In this document: positions 1-10,629 of the stretch, piece after piece
How positions within the stretch are numbered: position 1 is the first letter of the stretch
Layout: every line of letters starts with the position of its first letter
Assembly: GCA_000310025.1 (NCBI GenBank)
Contig: FN649752.1
Span: 4,059,541 to 4,123,540 of the forward strand
Reading direction: 5' to 3'
Source: Ectocarpus siliculosus
Lineage: Eukaryota; Sar; Phaeophyceae; Ectocarpales; Ectocarpaceae
Length of the DNA: 64,000 nt
Notes under the pieces: model-generated
Database searches by the model: none
Told to the model about the DNA's origin: nothing
Seen by the model: only the letters and a program-made list of their open reading frames with translations
Made by a program: the position numbers and the translations under genes

Positions 1-417
1 CGACTCCATAAACACCCTTGAGAGCATACCGCCCTCCACTCCACCACTGCGTGAACTTGGTACGCTCGTCGTACGCTTGACCCGCCGTCTTCCTTCCCCA
101 CACACTGGCGCCACGAGCAACGCACGCAACCCTGTGCAGTAGTCGTAGAAATAGCATCGCCCCTCAAATTTCCACTTCTCCTACTTTCTCCAAGGTTACA
201 AGGCTTCCTTGAGCACGGGAAGTCCCACACTTTATTCCTGGTACGGTAGAGAAGCCGGTAGAAGCCCGTTTTCCGGATAAAATGCCGGTGACATCACGAG
301 GCATAGGTTGACCACTCAATGTATCTCGTATCACAAGTGCCGGATTCAAACCTCACACGTACTGCCGGGTAAGCAGTGTACGGGGGGGTGTGCTTCCGTA
401 CCAACTGGCTGGGTGGT
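1..417. other. non-coding flank downstream of the membrane-protein gene
   Basis: No exon, RNA gene or repeat can be supported here. It lies 3' of the minus-strand gene that ends at 418, so it probably holds that gene's 3' untranslated region. No clear polyadenylation signal was identified. Confidence 0.4.
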
Positions 418-2208
418 TCAAGGAGCATCTTGCCGTACCCCCTCTTCTTTTTCTCGAACTCGACACTTTTGCCACGCCCAGGCACCGGCTCCAATTATCA
501 TAGCGGCTGCCACACTGGACACAACACCAGCAATAATTTCAGTTTCTACATCATCTCCGTCATCTGAGGAGGAGTTAGACGACGAAACAGACGGCGGCGG
601 TTGGATACATGCAAGGCGTGAGCTCAGAGTACGAGTACCGGAGGAAAACGCCAAAATGGAACATGAACAGAGCATGACCTACTGCCTGGCGTCCAGAGTA
701 GACCGGGACGACACACACACAACGTGCGAAGAAAAGGTGCCTCATGAAGAGAGCGAGAGGACCTTAACCCATAAGAAATTCCATTGCTTGGTCAAGACAT
801 ATTCGGAATACTGTAGTCTATTGAAGTCAGAGCCGGAAAGTGGTCGACGGGGGATGTTCCACGGAAATATCCACTCACCACAAAAATACTCACTCACCGC
901 GAAAATATTCACTCACCGCAGTACAGTAGTAGCATGAATTTACTCCAATAGTATTCACTCACCGCTTGTATCGCAGCACTCGGCCTCCGAGCAGGTGGCC
1001 GCTTCGCAGTAGTCCGGTAGCTCTTCCTTCAGAGGTACACCTCCACTGCACATGTCGGCCGTACAGATTTCGTCTGCAGTGTTCCGCGATCATGATTTCG
1101 GGAAGGAAGCGTCCAAGCGAAGGGCAAAGGAAAACGATCGTCTCGAACGCCGCGCCACTCAACTCAAACTTCTGTGTACTCGTGGGATGGCAACCCGGCC
1201 TTGTATTAATAACCCACGTAGATTTGACATGGCGTAATAAAGACTACAATACAGTTTAATGGGCTCAACGGAACGCAATCGCGTGTATGGAAGGCGCAGT
1301 GATATTTCTCACCTAGTGTAGTAGAGCGACACAGAACACCAATGCTCGTGACGGCATAGCCGAAGGAACCGTCGTATGAAGTCGTAGAGCCAGCTTCGTC
1401 CATTTCATACGAAAGGCCATACACGTATTCTCCTTCGTCGCAGGAGGCAGTTGCTTGGGCGATGGCACCAGAAAAAGTGTTACTGAGGCCATGAAGATGG
1501 GTGAACAGCAACGAGCACGTCGGGCACACTGTTAGTATACGACTGTCATTACAACACGACTTAAGCAATCGTGAGAGTGAACGAGTTGGTTCTTCGAGCA
1601 CGACGTTCGTTCGTATGTACAACACAACAAATCTGCAGCATCGGTTGGCTGAAAGGATTCCAAAGAATAGATTCGCAAAGCAGAAGCCGAACATCTGGTA
1701 CCTTTACCGATTTCTATGTATCTACAGGACCGGCTTGTGTTGCAGGCTCCTGCTAGACAAGGTCATACTTCGCTTACATCCATAGCAGAACGAATGCTTG
1801 GTTGGTGTGCACCACTCACTCATCAGCAACAGTTTGCGCCGAACCGTCCGCGCAAGAAATGGTGGCGTTGGTCACGACTGTGGTAGAGTAGGGTAATACC
1901 CCGGCCACGGAGACTTGAAACCACTCGATCGACTCCACGCCAGCAGTCCCCGCACAGATGGCATCGGATGGAACTCCACCTTGACCGTCTCCTACCTCCA
2001 GGTTGTAGTCCGGAGGAACATACTCCTGGCCACCACCAGTGCAGACTATCTCTATCCCGTCGAGCCACCACCCAGAAAATGCGGACAGGGAGTACACCCT
2101 AGTACCGGAATCGCAGGGCACGTTGATGCCGAGCGCGGGGTACAGCACCGCCGCAGCAGCAAGCAGGACCACCCAGGGGGCGGCGCAGCGAGCGACCGAT
2201 ATCATCAT
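418..2208 (-). CDS. secreted / type I membrane protein with repeated Cys-containing beta-type modules and a C-terminal TM helix
   Basis: Exon 1 (2208-1820) begins with a clear signal peptide (MMISVARCAAPWVVLLAAAA) and a lumenal domain containing GWWLDGIEIVC. Exon 2 (1482-1313) has a related half-repeat (CDEGEYVYGLS...SIGVLC). Exon 3 (1073-963) is Cys-rich (EICTADMCSGG, then YCEAATCSEAECCD). These three exons join in perfect phase (2, then 1) with donors GTGAGT, GTGAGA and GTGAGT. A further open segment (about 613-418) encodes an acidic Ser stretch, one hydrophobic helix (EIIAGVVSSVAAAMIIGAGA) and a short basic tail ending in TGA. Its only good acceptor (CTGAG) is out of phase by one base with exon 3, so a small intermediate exon or another donor is missing from this model. 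The two half-repeats vaguely recall jacalin-like lectins, but I do not recognise the family. A cell-surface role is inferred from the signal peptide and TM helix. Confidence 0.6.
840..966 (-). repeat. tandem copies of a 5' splice-site sequence
   Basis: The donor of exon 3 of the membrane-protein gene (GCGGTGAGTGAATA, minus strand, near 963) is followed by three further near-copies near 921, 900 and 880 (GCGGTGAGTGAATA, GCGGTGAGTGAGTA, GTGGTGAGTGGATA). Each is a plausible donor, so the authentic 5' splice site sits at the head of a short degenerate tandem array. Confidence 0.7.
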
Positions 2209-5200
2209 CGCTGCTTTGGTCGAGATTGAAGCGAGCGAGTAGGTGAAACGCGATTAGGGTCATTCATTCGACTACTGTACAAGAAGAAAGAACAGCAGCT
2301 GGCAATGCGCGCCAATGCTGCTGTTTGTCTGCTGCTGTGTATCATATGCATGTATCAGTCATTTAGCTGTACAGCAGCCAATCGCGATCATTACCATGGT
2401 ACCAAGTGGTAGGCAGGATTGATGTACAGGAATACAGGAAGAGGACATATTGGAGAAGTATATGAACGAGATATCCAAGTACATTCTCCCAATTTATCAT
2501 GAGGCGAGATCACTATTTTCATATCTTAAAAGGGGTGGAGAGCCGACGACTGTAGTCTAGACTACGTAGAGTCTTCCTCCCAAGAACGGTATATATGTCG
2601 TGTGGTCGGCCAACCAGACTTGCACGCGCACTCCTGGTGTGTGTGTGCAAGAAAGCGCCTGATGCATGATGAAAAGAGACGAAGGGAGCGGACCAGTTTT
2701 CTGCCCAAGTGTGAGGAAGTAGAGATTGGATCAACTGCTGCTCGACGCACGAAGTACGGCCAAACCCAGTGTTGTGGCACGGGGCCAAACAGCGAAAGAA
2801 ATCCAATCTCACCTGGAACCGGTGTGGTGTAGCCGAGACGCGAGTTGCGAGTGTCGAGGGAACGGTGGTGTAACACAGCACCACCGGTCGGTATCTGCAA
2901 TCGCCAACGGAGAACGGCGAGCCCTCTCCCGACAGAGAGAAGCACGTGAGAACTGTCGAGCGGCCTGATGAACACGGCAGGAAGGGCGACGGGTCAGACT
3001 CCCCGCACTCTTGCACGCAACACAGGATGATGAGGTCACAGGTATCCACGATCTGGTACTCTGCCGCCGTGCTTGGCACGGGTGCCCCTGCGATGGAGCG
3101 AGGCTGCGCGTTTCACCTGGATTCTACAACAATCCGAACAAGACCTTTGAGGCACACGCAGCTCAATAACGCCGCCGGTGTGCTGTACCCAGAAAGGGCT
3201 CGGCGGGGGTTAGGAGGGGGAGTGACCCCGGTGGGGTGATGGGGACCTCGGGGCAAGGTGAGCCCGAATTGAATTAAATCGCATTGTGCCGGCAGGAGCG
3301 TTCTCAGAAAGAAGCTGTTGGCAACGCAAGGTGCTGGGGTCGTTCTCTATGCAACGCGAAATCTTGGAAACTTCTGTAGACACGTGCGTACAGGACAAAT
3401 TATTCTCACAGTCCTTAGCAAGGCAGCACAGCGTGTGGTTGAGTGCTCGCAGGCTTCAGAGGGCCAAGGTGTCCAATCTGTGCTTGAGTGGTTTTGTGGT
3501 ACAAGGTACAAGGTACTAGATGCGGGTAGAGGGACCTTCTACATGTACCATCATCATGGTAAGACTACGTATGTGCATGTATGTAGTGTATGCATGATCC
3601 GAACACTGGAACGGAGAATAGGAACACCGGCCCTGACGCAGCTTGGAGCCAGGGTCGAACCTGCCCTGCTGCTGTAGACCAAAATACACAGGCACTACCC
3701 CCTGCTCTTTCTTGGCCCGACCTCTCGAGAGTGAGCAGCTGTGGGGTGGGTGTTGGATACATAACTTCATTGGCTTATAACTCTCCAGAAAGAAAAGTGC
3801 TCCGCCTGCGAGCAGCCCCGCCCACCCTTGCGCCCGTTGCCCCGCGGGCCGTAGGCTGCAAATGTCGTTGATCGACTGTTCCACATGCCGCCGTGTCAGG
3901 TGTCCAGTGTCCGGAATGGTGATAACGAGTTCGCAAGACCACGTGACACGCAAGCCGCACGTGAGCGATGGACGGATGCACACGACACTCTACGCCGTGT
4001 TTCGGCCCTTGCGACAAGCACCATGGTGAGCTTCCCTTGGTGTTTCTCTGTCGGTTCACCAGCAAACTTCATCAGCGGCACATGCACTATGAAAATCAGT
4101 CTGCGAGTGACAGACGGGTACAGTGGTACCGTAATACACTAGATCATCGCTCGACAGTACGATACGTGGCGGGAAACGGGCCCCCCTGGCAGGATGTGGT
4201 GTGGGAAAATACATGGTGTGCTCGTTTCCTGACATTCACTGCCAGTTCCTACAGTAGAGCGAACCTTGCAGGTGCTTGCCAATGTGCGGAACTACACCGA
4301 CCTTGGGCACAGCGCCAACCAAGCACTACATGCACGTATCGTCGTATTACATGGAGTCTCGGGCAGGCAGCAACAAGAGCTCCCAACAGCCCGCTCTGAG
4401 CTCTGATGCATGTCGGTGCATCTCCTCGACAGCCGTGCCAAAACTCTTTTTTTTTGCTACTGTCGGGGTGCGTACGGTGGCTGAGCACCGCCTAGGGCAT
4501 ATACGAAAACATACGAAAACTGTGCCGGTGTGATATCCGGGGAATACAGAATCGGCGATTTGACGTACTGTGTCCCTGACTCTGTGAAAAGTACTGAGTG
4601 AACGGATACATCAACAGCACTTAAATCTTGTTAAAGAGGCACCTCTGCTCTGGCGACAGTAGCCGTCCAGCTGCAGCGCAAGCAAGCACGACAACATCAG
4701 GTATCGCTAGAACACCAAGGCGCGTGGAAGGACAACGTCCGGATCTCCAAATCGAAGATCGCAAGAATCGAAGTTGTGCTCTGGCTCTCATGGACTGAAG
4801 AAAGGTACACCAGCAAATACACACTGCTGTCTACTGCGGGGCGGGCGCGACTACTTTCTTGTACTCTCTGGGACATTGTTGCAGGAAAGCAGGGCGCGGC
4901 CAATGACAGTAAAAAGGCAAACTGTAGGCCCAGCCCTACCCGTGCGTAGCCAGTAAACGGTCCACGCCCAACATGACATGTACATCTACATTTTGTGTCG
5001 GCTTGAAACGGCATGACGACATGCACCACCCCCTTGCACTGACTCAGGATGCTAGGCTTCCATAACCGGGGATGCGCTCGATCTTTGCGAATTCCCACTC
5101 CTGCGACGTGGTAAGAGCGGCAACGAAGGCGGGGGGCACCAGTGGCCGAAAAAGGTAAACGGTGTGTCGTGTGCACACAAGAGTCAAGACGCAGAATATC

Positions 5201-5565
5201 GGCAGATATTTGTATTTTCGATTATGACTGCTGTGATGCGGTGTAGGATCGACTGAGCTTGTATGTAGGCGCTGTTCCAGAAACAAGCCAAATGGTACCT
5301 TGCGAGTAGAGATTCGAAGAGTGGATGCCCTTCCGCGGTGAGGAAGGGGAAGGAAGACTTGCAGACGCACGTATCAACGCTCCCAAGCGCCTTCATTCAC
5401 GGCAATACTACAGATGAACAGCACGTTCATTACCAAGGCAGCCCGATCCTAGATACAGGCCGACGCCGCTAGGCCACACAACACCAAGCACGCGGAGCGA
5501 CCAACTACCGTACAACCAGGTTGTGGGAGAAACGAAGCGGGCAGTGACGCGCACGGCGAAATGCT
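2209..5565. other. gene-poor interval
   Basis: Several long open frames occur here (for example 2519-3079 and 3516-3983, both minus), but none shows a recognisable domain or a phase-consistent splice partner. I see no RNA gene or convincing repeat. The part next to 2208 should contain the promoter of the minus-strand membrane-protein gene. Confidence 0.35.
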
Positions 5566-6630
5566 TCAAGACTTGCGGCGCACCTTGTTGCACAGGGGGC
5601 ACACGGAGCGGGTCTTGAGCCATCGCTGGATGCAGTCGAGGTGGAACACGTGACCGCAGCAGCCGAACGCGATCGATAGCCCGTTCTCGTTGTTTGGCGA
5701 TGGGTTCGCCTGTTTGCGGTAACCATACGTAGCACAAGAGGACGAAAACGGGTATGGATCAGGGCCCGGGATTATCTCGCTAAACGGAGTGCCAGGGTCT
5801 GAGTTTGACGTCCATGAACCTTGACATGACCACTGGTTCGTACGACCCTGACCGCCGCAACGAAAATACACTTCGAAATATATCAATATTCCCGATATTT
5901 AACAGAGTCGGATAGACAGAGGAAAGCCTAGGATGAGGTGCATCACCTGGTACTCAATGCTGGGCTCGTTGAGGCTGTTGCGGCAGATGGCGCACGTGTC
6001 GGCGCAGATGTCCCACGACCACATGGCCACCGCGTTCCACTTCTTGATCTCGAACCGAGGAGCCACCTTCGACGATCCACGATTGTTCCGATTACACCAG
6101 CATTCACAAGAAGCCACAAAAAAGCCGTGTTGTAGATTGCGGCAAAAATGAACCACGCTGCAGTCATGCAAAACGGGTGGTAGGCCCACAGAGGTATATC
6201 CATCTATCGCCGAACAAGAGGAGCTCTACGTGGTTTTGTGCTGGCCTAGTTGTCAGCGCGTGTGTGTGCGCAGTTCATGTGGCACATAGGCCGAGGGCGA
6301 AGCCCAACCATTCCGCGCCTTTGTCTCGTTGATGAGGCATTCTGCTGTTGTATTTACCCACGACTACTGGCGTAGCGTTGTTCTCAAAGAAGGTCGTGGC
6401 CGGTGCGGTTTGCGCTCATTTTGTACACAGCCAAGTTAAAACAGAGGAAAGCTCTTCCTAGTTAGAGACATTCATCGTGAAAAACCGCGAGGTGTTGGAG
6501 ATCTTTTAGGACACCCTTTAGGAGATCCTTCGTAGTCCTTCCACACCTGCCCTATCCCAGGCTCCGGTCCCTTGCCCGACTCGCCCATCACCACATCTTG
6601 AGGCTCTTGCCCCTTCGTTTCTGCCGCCAT
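5566..6630 (-). CDS. RING-box protein (RBX1/ROC1-like), cullin-RING ligase subunit
   Basis: Three exons, 6630-6547, 6066-5947 and 5709-5566, encode 115 residues; both introns are phase 0. RBX1 proteins bind the cullin C terminus and recruit the ubiquitin-charged E2. The diagnostic N-terminal strand and RING start are present ([17 protein letters not shown], then CAICRN), followed by [17 protein letters not shown] and CPLC. The start is set by an ATG giving an acidic leader ([11 protein letters not shown]) that splices in frame to [10 protein letters not shown]; length matches the usual ~108-118. Oddities: by alignment with human RBX1 from memory, the four ligands of the extra third zinc site (C53, C56, C68, H82) are replaced (Ser, Tyr, non-Cys, Asp), and D97 is a Cys, giving a more ordinary RING. 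The C-terminal tail is short and basic (KVRRKS). Likely a divergent paralogue; RBX2 or APC11 are less good matches. Confidence 0.87.
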
Positions 6631-7419
6631 CTCGGCCCTGGGGAGCAACTGCTGCTGCTGTTGCTGCTACTGCTGCATGCACAAAAGCAAGGACAGTGGT
6701 ACGCATACAAGGGAAAAACAGTTCAGCCATTGAACGGCCGGTGGTCGAACACGTTGGACGCAGTGCGGTGAATTCGGTGCTCGCACACGCTCGTCTCGCG
6801 AGAGGGTTGGGCATCAGGGCCATCGAAACGAAGGCGCGGAAACTGCATAGTGTATGTGTCTGGCATATGAGCAGGTAGGTAGTCAACGTAGCTCAGTTGG
6901 TACAGTATCCATATCCTCCCAACCTTCGCAAGAGTGAGACGTGAGTCGGATGGCTCCAACAATGCTGGCAGGCGTATCGTAGCCAACGGCTCCCCCTCTT
7001 ATCATCCCCGAACTTTCGCTGGAAGCCGCCGTTCCTACTAAGGCACACAACTCGACGCATGAGTATGTATAATGACTGCACTTGCCTCTATGGTTCTTGA
7101 CCCTCGCAGGACCCCAAGATGCACTTGTTAAGGACGCCCACAATATTTGTGACGGTGTCAGCCCCAGTCACACAACAGTGGTGGCCACAAGCATGGACAT
7201 CTTGTTCGAAATGATACTAACCAGTATCATCCCAAACCTACCCTGGTGTCAGTAATTATTAACCCCAACCCCAAACGATCCACCTCCCTATCGGCCGCCA
7301 GCAACCGATACGTCAACCAGCAAAACTATATAGCGGTGTCGCCAATTGGTTCCAGGCCGAAGACCACTTGAATAGAGATGTCAGCGAACGTTGGAGGAAG
7401 AAGCGACAAGGAATTGCCC

Positions 7420-8140
7420 GCGGTGGCGTCTTCGTGGGCACCTCGTAATCACGTCATCACCAACCTCAAGTACACATCTGCTGCGCAAGGAAGCCTACCC
7501 CGCTCCAGCCACGCTTGAACCGCTGACAATCCTGGCGCGCATCGACATAGCGAACCGACCTTCGAGGCTCGAATATGTCGATTCCCGCGAGGATAGTCAG
7601 CGATTCAAGCATACTGTAGCTGGGGCAGGGTAGGCTTTCTTGTGCAGCCGCTACTGTTTACTGTAGGTCGGTGACATCGAGGTGCCCCCGAAGACGCCAC
7701 TTCTGTACATGCGTTTTTGCCCTTTGCGGGAGAGCGATGGTGTAGGTATGACTGCTGTGTCCACGGCACGACAACAAACACCTCCATTGTCGCCGTCTTA
7801 CCCGCCTTGCACAGATGCTGCGCAAGAAGGCCTACCCCGCCCCAGCTACAGCAGTACTGTATGCTTGAATCGCTGATTTCGCTCGCACGCGCACATGTCG
7901 CGACGACTGACCCGGCCGCCCCGCGTGCCCTTCTGGCGCACGCGGACGGGCGGCTCAATGTCGATGCGCGCGAGGGTAATCAGCGATTTAATATTAGCTT
8001 GGGCGGGGAAGGCTCCCTTGCGCAGCAGCTGTGAAAGGTAGGTAGGTCGGTGACATGGAGGTGCCCGCGAAGATGCCACCTTCTGTGGACATGTCATCTT
8101 GCTCTATGCGGCGGGGAGCGATGGCATGTACATAGATATG
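7420..8140. repeat. two adjacent foldback (inverted-repeat) units
   Basis: Sequence at 7425-7600 (GGCGTCTTCGTGGGCACCTCG ... AGCCTACCCCGC ... TTGAACCGCTGAC) recurs as its reverse complement at 7606-7705 (GTCAGCGATTCAAG ... GGGTAGGCTTTC ... GAGGTGCCCCCGAAGACGCC). The same pair recurs at 7800-7890 and 7977-8080 with a second centre near 7930. Two related palindromic units therefore lie in tandem, as in foldback or MITE-type DNA elements. No coding potential was seen. Confidence 0.65.
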
Positions 8141-9054
8141 ACAGCGCTGTGTCGACGGCGGAGAAAAAAAAGCAAAAAAGGCCGACAGAAATGAAAGCAT
8201 GGAGGGTATCAAGACGCCCATTTATAGCTTCACGTTGTACAGCAAGGGAGCCACTACAGCGGACAGTTCGTAGCGGTACTGCTGTAAGCGTGGGATGTAT
8301 CGTTTGAAATCTGTCCGCTCGTATTTGCAGAGATACTGCTGTACAGTAGAGACCCAGGCAGACGTTCAAAATGAATTTGTGTCGCCGACGGCAGCAGCAC
8401 ACCTCGCCGGGGTTAGAATATGCAGCTTATCTGAACAGGAATAAACAACAGCGCCTTGGCCGACAAGCACGACTTGCCTTTCCTTCCCTTGGGGCGTTTG
8501 AGATCCCTGAGCGGCGCTGTGCGTGGCCCTTCCCTCCTCCTCCACCAGCCTTAGTCTCGTGAAACGATGCTGACCGGCCCTATCGATGTTGCCGGAAGCA
8601 CCAGCCTACACTGGAAAATGGAAAGACTCGACGACCCCAATAACCCGACGAATATCTGGAGTAGATTAGTACTAGTTCACTGCTGTGTCCTTGGCTGGTG
8701 AGTCGCACGGCTTCCCTTTTGAATCTGGTGGCTGCTCTGTTTGCCTCGTGATTGGTTTGGTCTCCGACTTTCCGACATGAGGACGCGGAGAAAAGGGGCG
8801 ACGCGAGTTTCAAGAAAAAGACCCACCCCCCTACACCCCAGGAGGAACATTTTGGCCGGCAACGCAAAACAACAAGGAAGCACATCGCATCTCTGTCTGC
8901 TGTGTATAACGCTGCCGAACTATGGTCAGTAGAAGGTCGGTAAAATCAAAATATCACACAGCAGAGGAATATTCTGATTTAGCATAGATAGGCCGGTTGT
9001 CGGGTATTCGCCCGCGGCCCCTTCGTCTTCTGTAACAACTAGCGGTAGCTCGCT

Positions 9055-9260
9055 TAGGATACCACACCCCCTGGGACGGTTTTCGAAGCGCGATTACTAT
9101 TGCACCAAAAATCGTGAGGGTGCACAAAATGGCGGCATTAACCGCCTCATCGAAACCTTTCCGACAACGTAGGTATAATATTACACTAACATCCTCTTGA
9201 TGGTGGAGTAGTCGAGCTTTGAAAATCGGTCAAGCGGGTGTGGTATCTCGTGTCACCTAC
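9055..9260. mobile_element. short TIR element (MITE family A), copy 1
   Basis: The left end reads GGATACCACACCCCCTGGGA and the right end carries CGAGCTTTGAAAATCGGTCA followed by GGTATCTCGTGTCACC, roughly the reverse complement of the left. The internal ~120 bp is non-coding. Related copies lie in introns at 32105, 36722 and 56850, with single ends near 39920, 45740 and 48106. Confidence 0.65.
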
Positions 9261-10629
9261 GATGTGCGGATGTGCGGCCTCATACCAGCTACTGTTGTGT
9301 GTCGTGGCCCATTGCTGCCTCTTGCATCTATTTTCGATTTTATTGTTGTGACTTCGGTTGTTTGATCTGCGGTGTTTTTTTGCTGGAGATGGACCCCTTT
9401 GAGTGCGCCGTCCAACATCGCAAATGAACAGAATTGAAGGAACCGGCCTTGGAGAAGACAGAAGAAACACATTGCTGCATTACCGCTCTCTCTTACCACA
9501 AGTGAAACGGCACGACGATACATTAGCGCAGCCATAAACAACATATCTTCGCAGCATGCAGCCGTACAACAACGTATCTTCTCCATATGCATACATGCGT
9601 GCGAGAGCGCCAACATCTACTGTACGCTTCACACCCAAACCGCCATGTCTCCAGCGCCGACTACACAAACAACAATATCAACCATCTACTTCACTACGTC
9701 GTCACGTGTACCACTAGAGAGACTCCCGCATGCAGCCCACACAAACATAAAACCCTTTGGGCCGTAGCGCCCTCTATCTGTTCCGCACTAAACTCCTATT
9801 ATTGTACGAGACTTAGACTTCCGCCCCGTCGATGCTACACGTCATATTTCGTCATGTCGGAAATGGCTATTTAATAGTCTACATATGCATACCTACGACG
9901 ACTTCACACAGCAAGATGAAAAACGCGGGCTGCGCGCCAACACACACACACAGATTTGCACGCGCGCTCGAAACTTACTACACATGCTGCGAGAACCGGG
10001 TTCAAACGTAGCGGCCAAAAGCTGAACCCCAGCGAAATCTTCCCGCCTTGCGCTAGCCTCCAGAGCGAAGCCACTGGTCACGATGATGGGGGCTCGCGAA
10101 CCGACGCGCTCAGACAACGCCATGAGGTGTGTACGGCAAACTTATCCAAATCGAAAGGCCCAACCTTTATCTCACGCCACCTGCCGTCATGTGGATCGCG
10201 CTGCTGTACACTGTACGCCAGCGTACGTGGGTAGAAGAGATGCGCATTTCAACCGTCAGGAGAGCCGTGTGCCATATATATGGGGAACAAGGAGCAAAAC
10301 ACACACCAACAAAAACCATCCATCATCTAGCTAGGTGAGGAGAAAAATGGAAAACAAAAACAGACCGCTGAACTGCTCTCAAACCCCCGCCCCAACGATA
10401 GACGGTATAGAACAAAACGGGCGCGGTCGTCCCAAGCACAACACTATCAACATGACGCCATCATCATCTCTGCGAAGAATGGTCCGAATTGAGCCGGCAG
10501 ATGGCGTGATGCCCAGCTCGGTAGTACCTTTCCGTCCCGCGAGCGCGCGTAGCGTGTAGCGTGGGTAGTAGGTCTAGCTTCCTTTGGTTTTGGTTGCAGG
10601 CTATACGCTGCACGTTGAGCTGTGCGGCG

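Larger units (their letters stand above)
6631..10629. other. intergenic interval with inverted-repeat elements
   Basis: No supported gene. It contains a pair of foldback-type repeats (7420-8140) and one copy of a short terminal-inverted-repeat element (9055-9260), annotated separately. A (GCT/GCA)n tract lies at about 6640-6680. Confidence 0.4.

Noticed and set aside
2519-3079. 186-codon open frame, minus strand
   Set aside because: No recognisable motif, no splice partners, composition like surrounding non-coding DNA.
6888-6960. tRNA-like start (GTAGCTCAGTTGGTACAG)
   Set aside because: It matches a D-arm/A-box, but no T-arm/B-box or pairing acceptor stem follows at the right distance.
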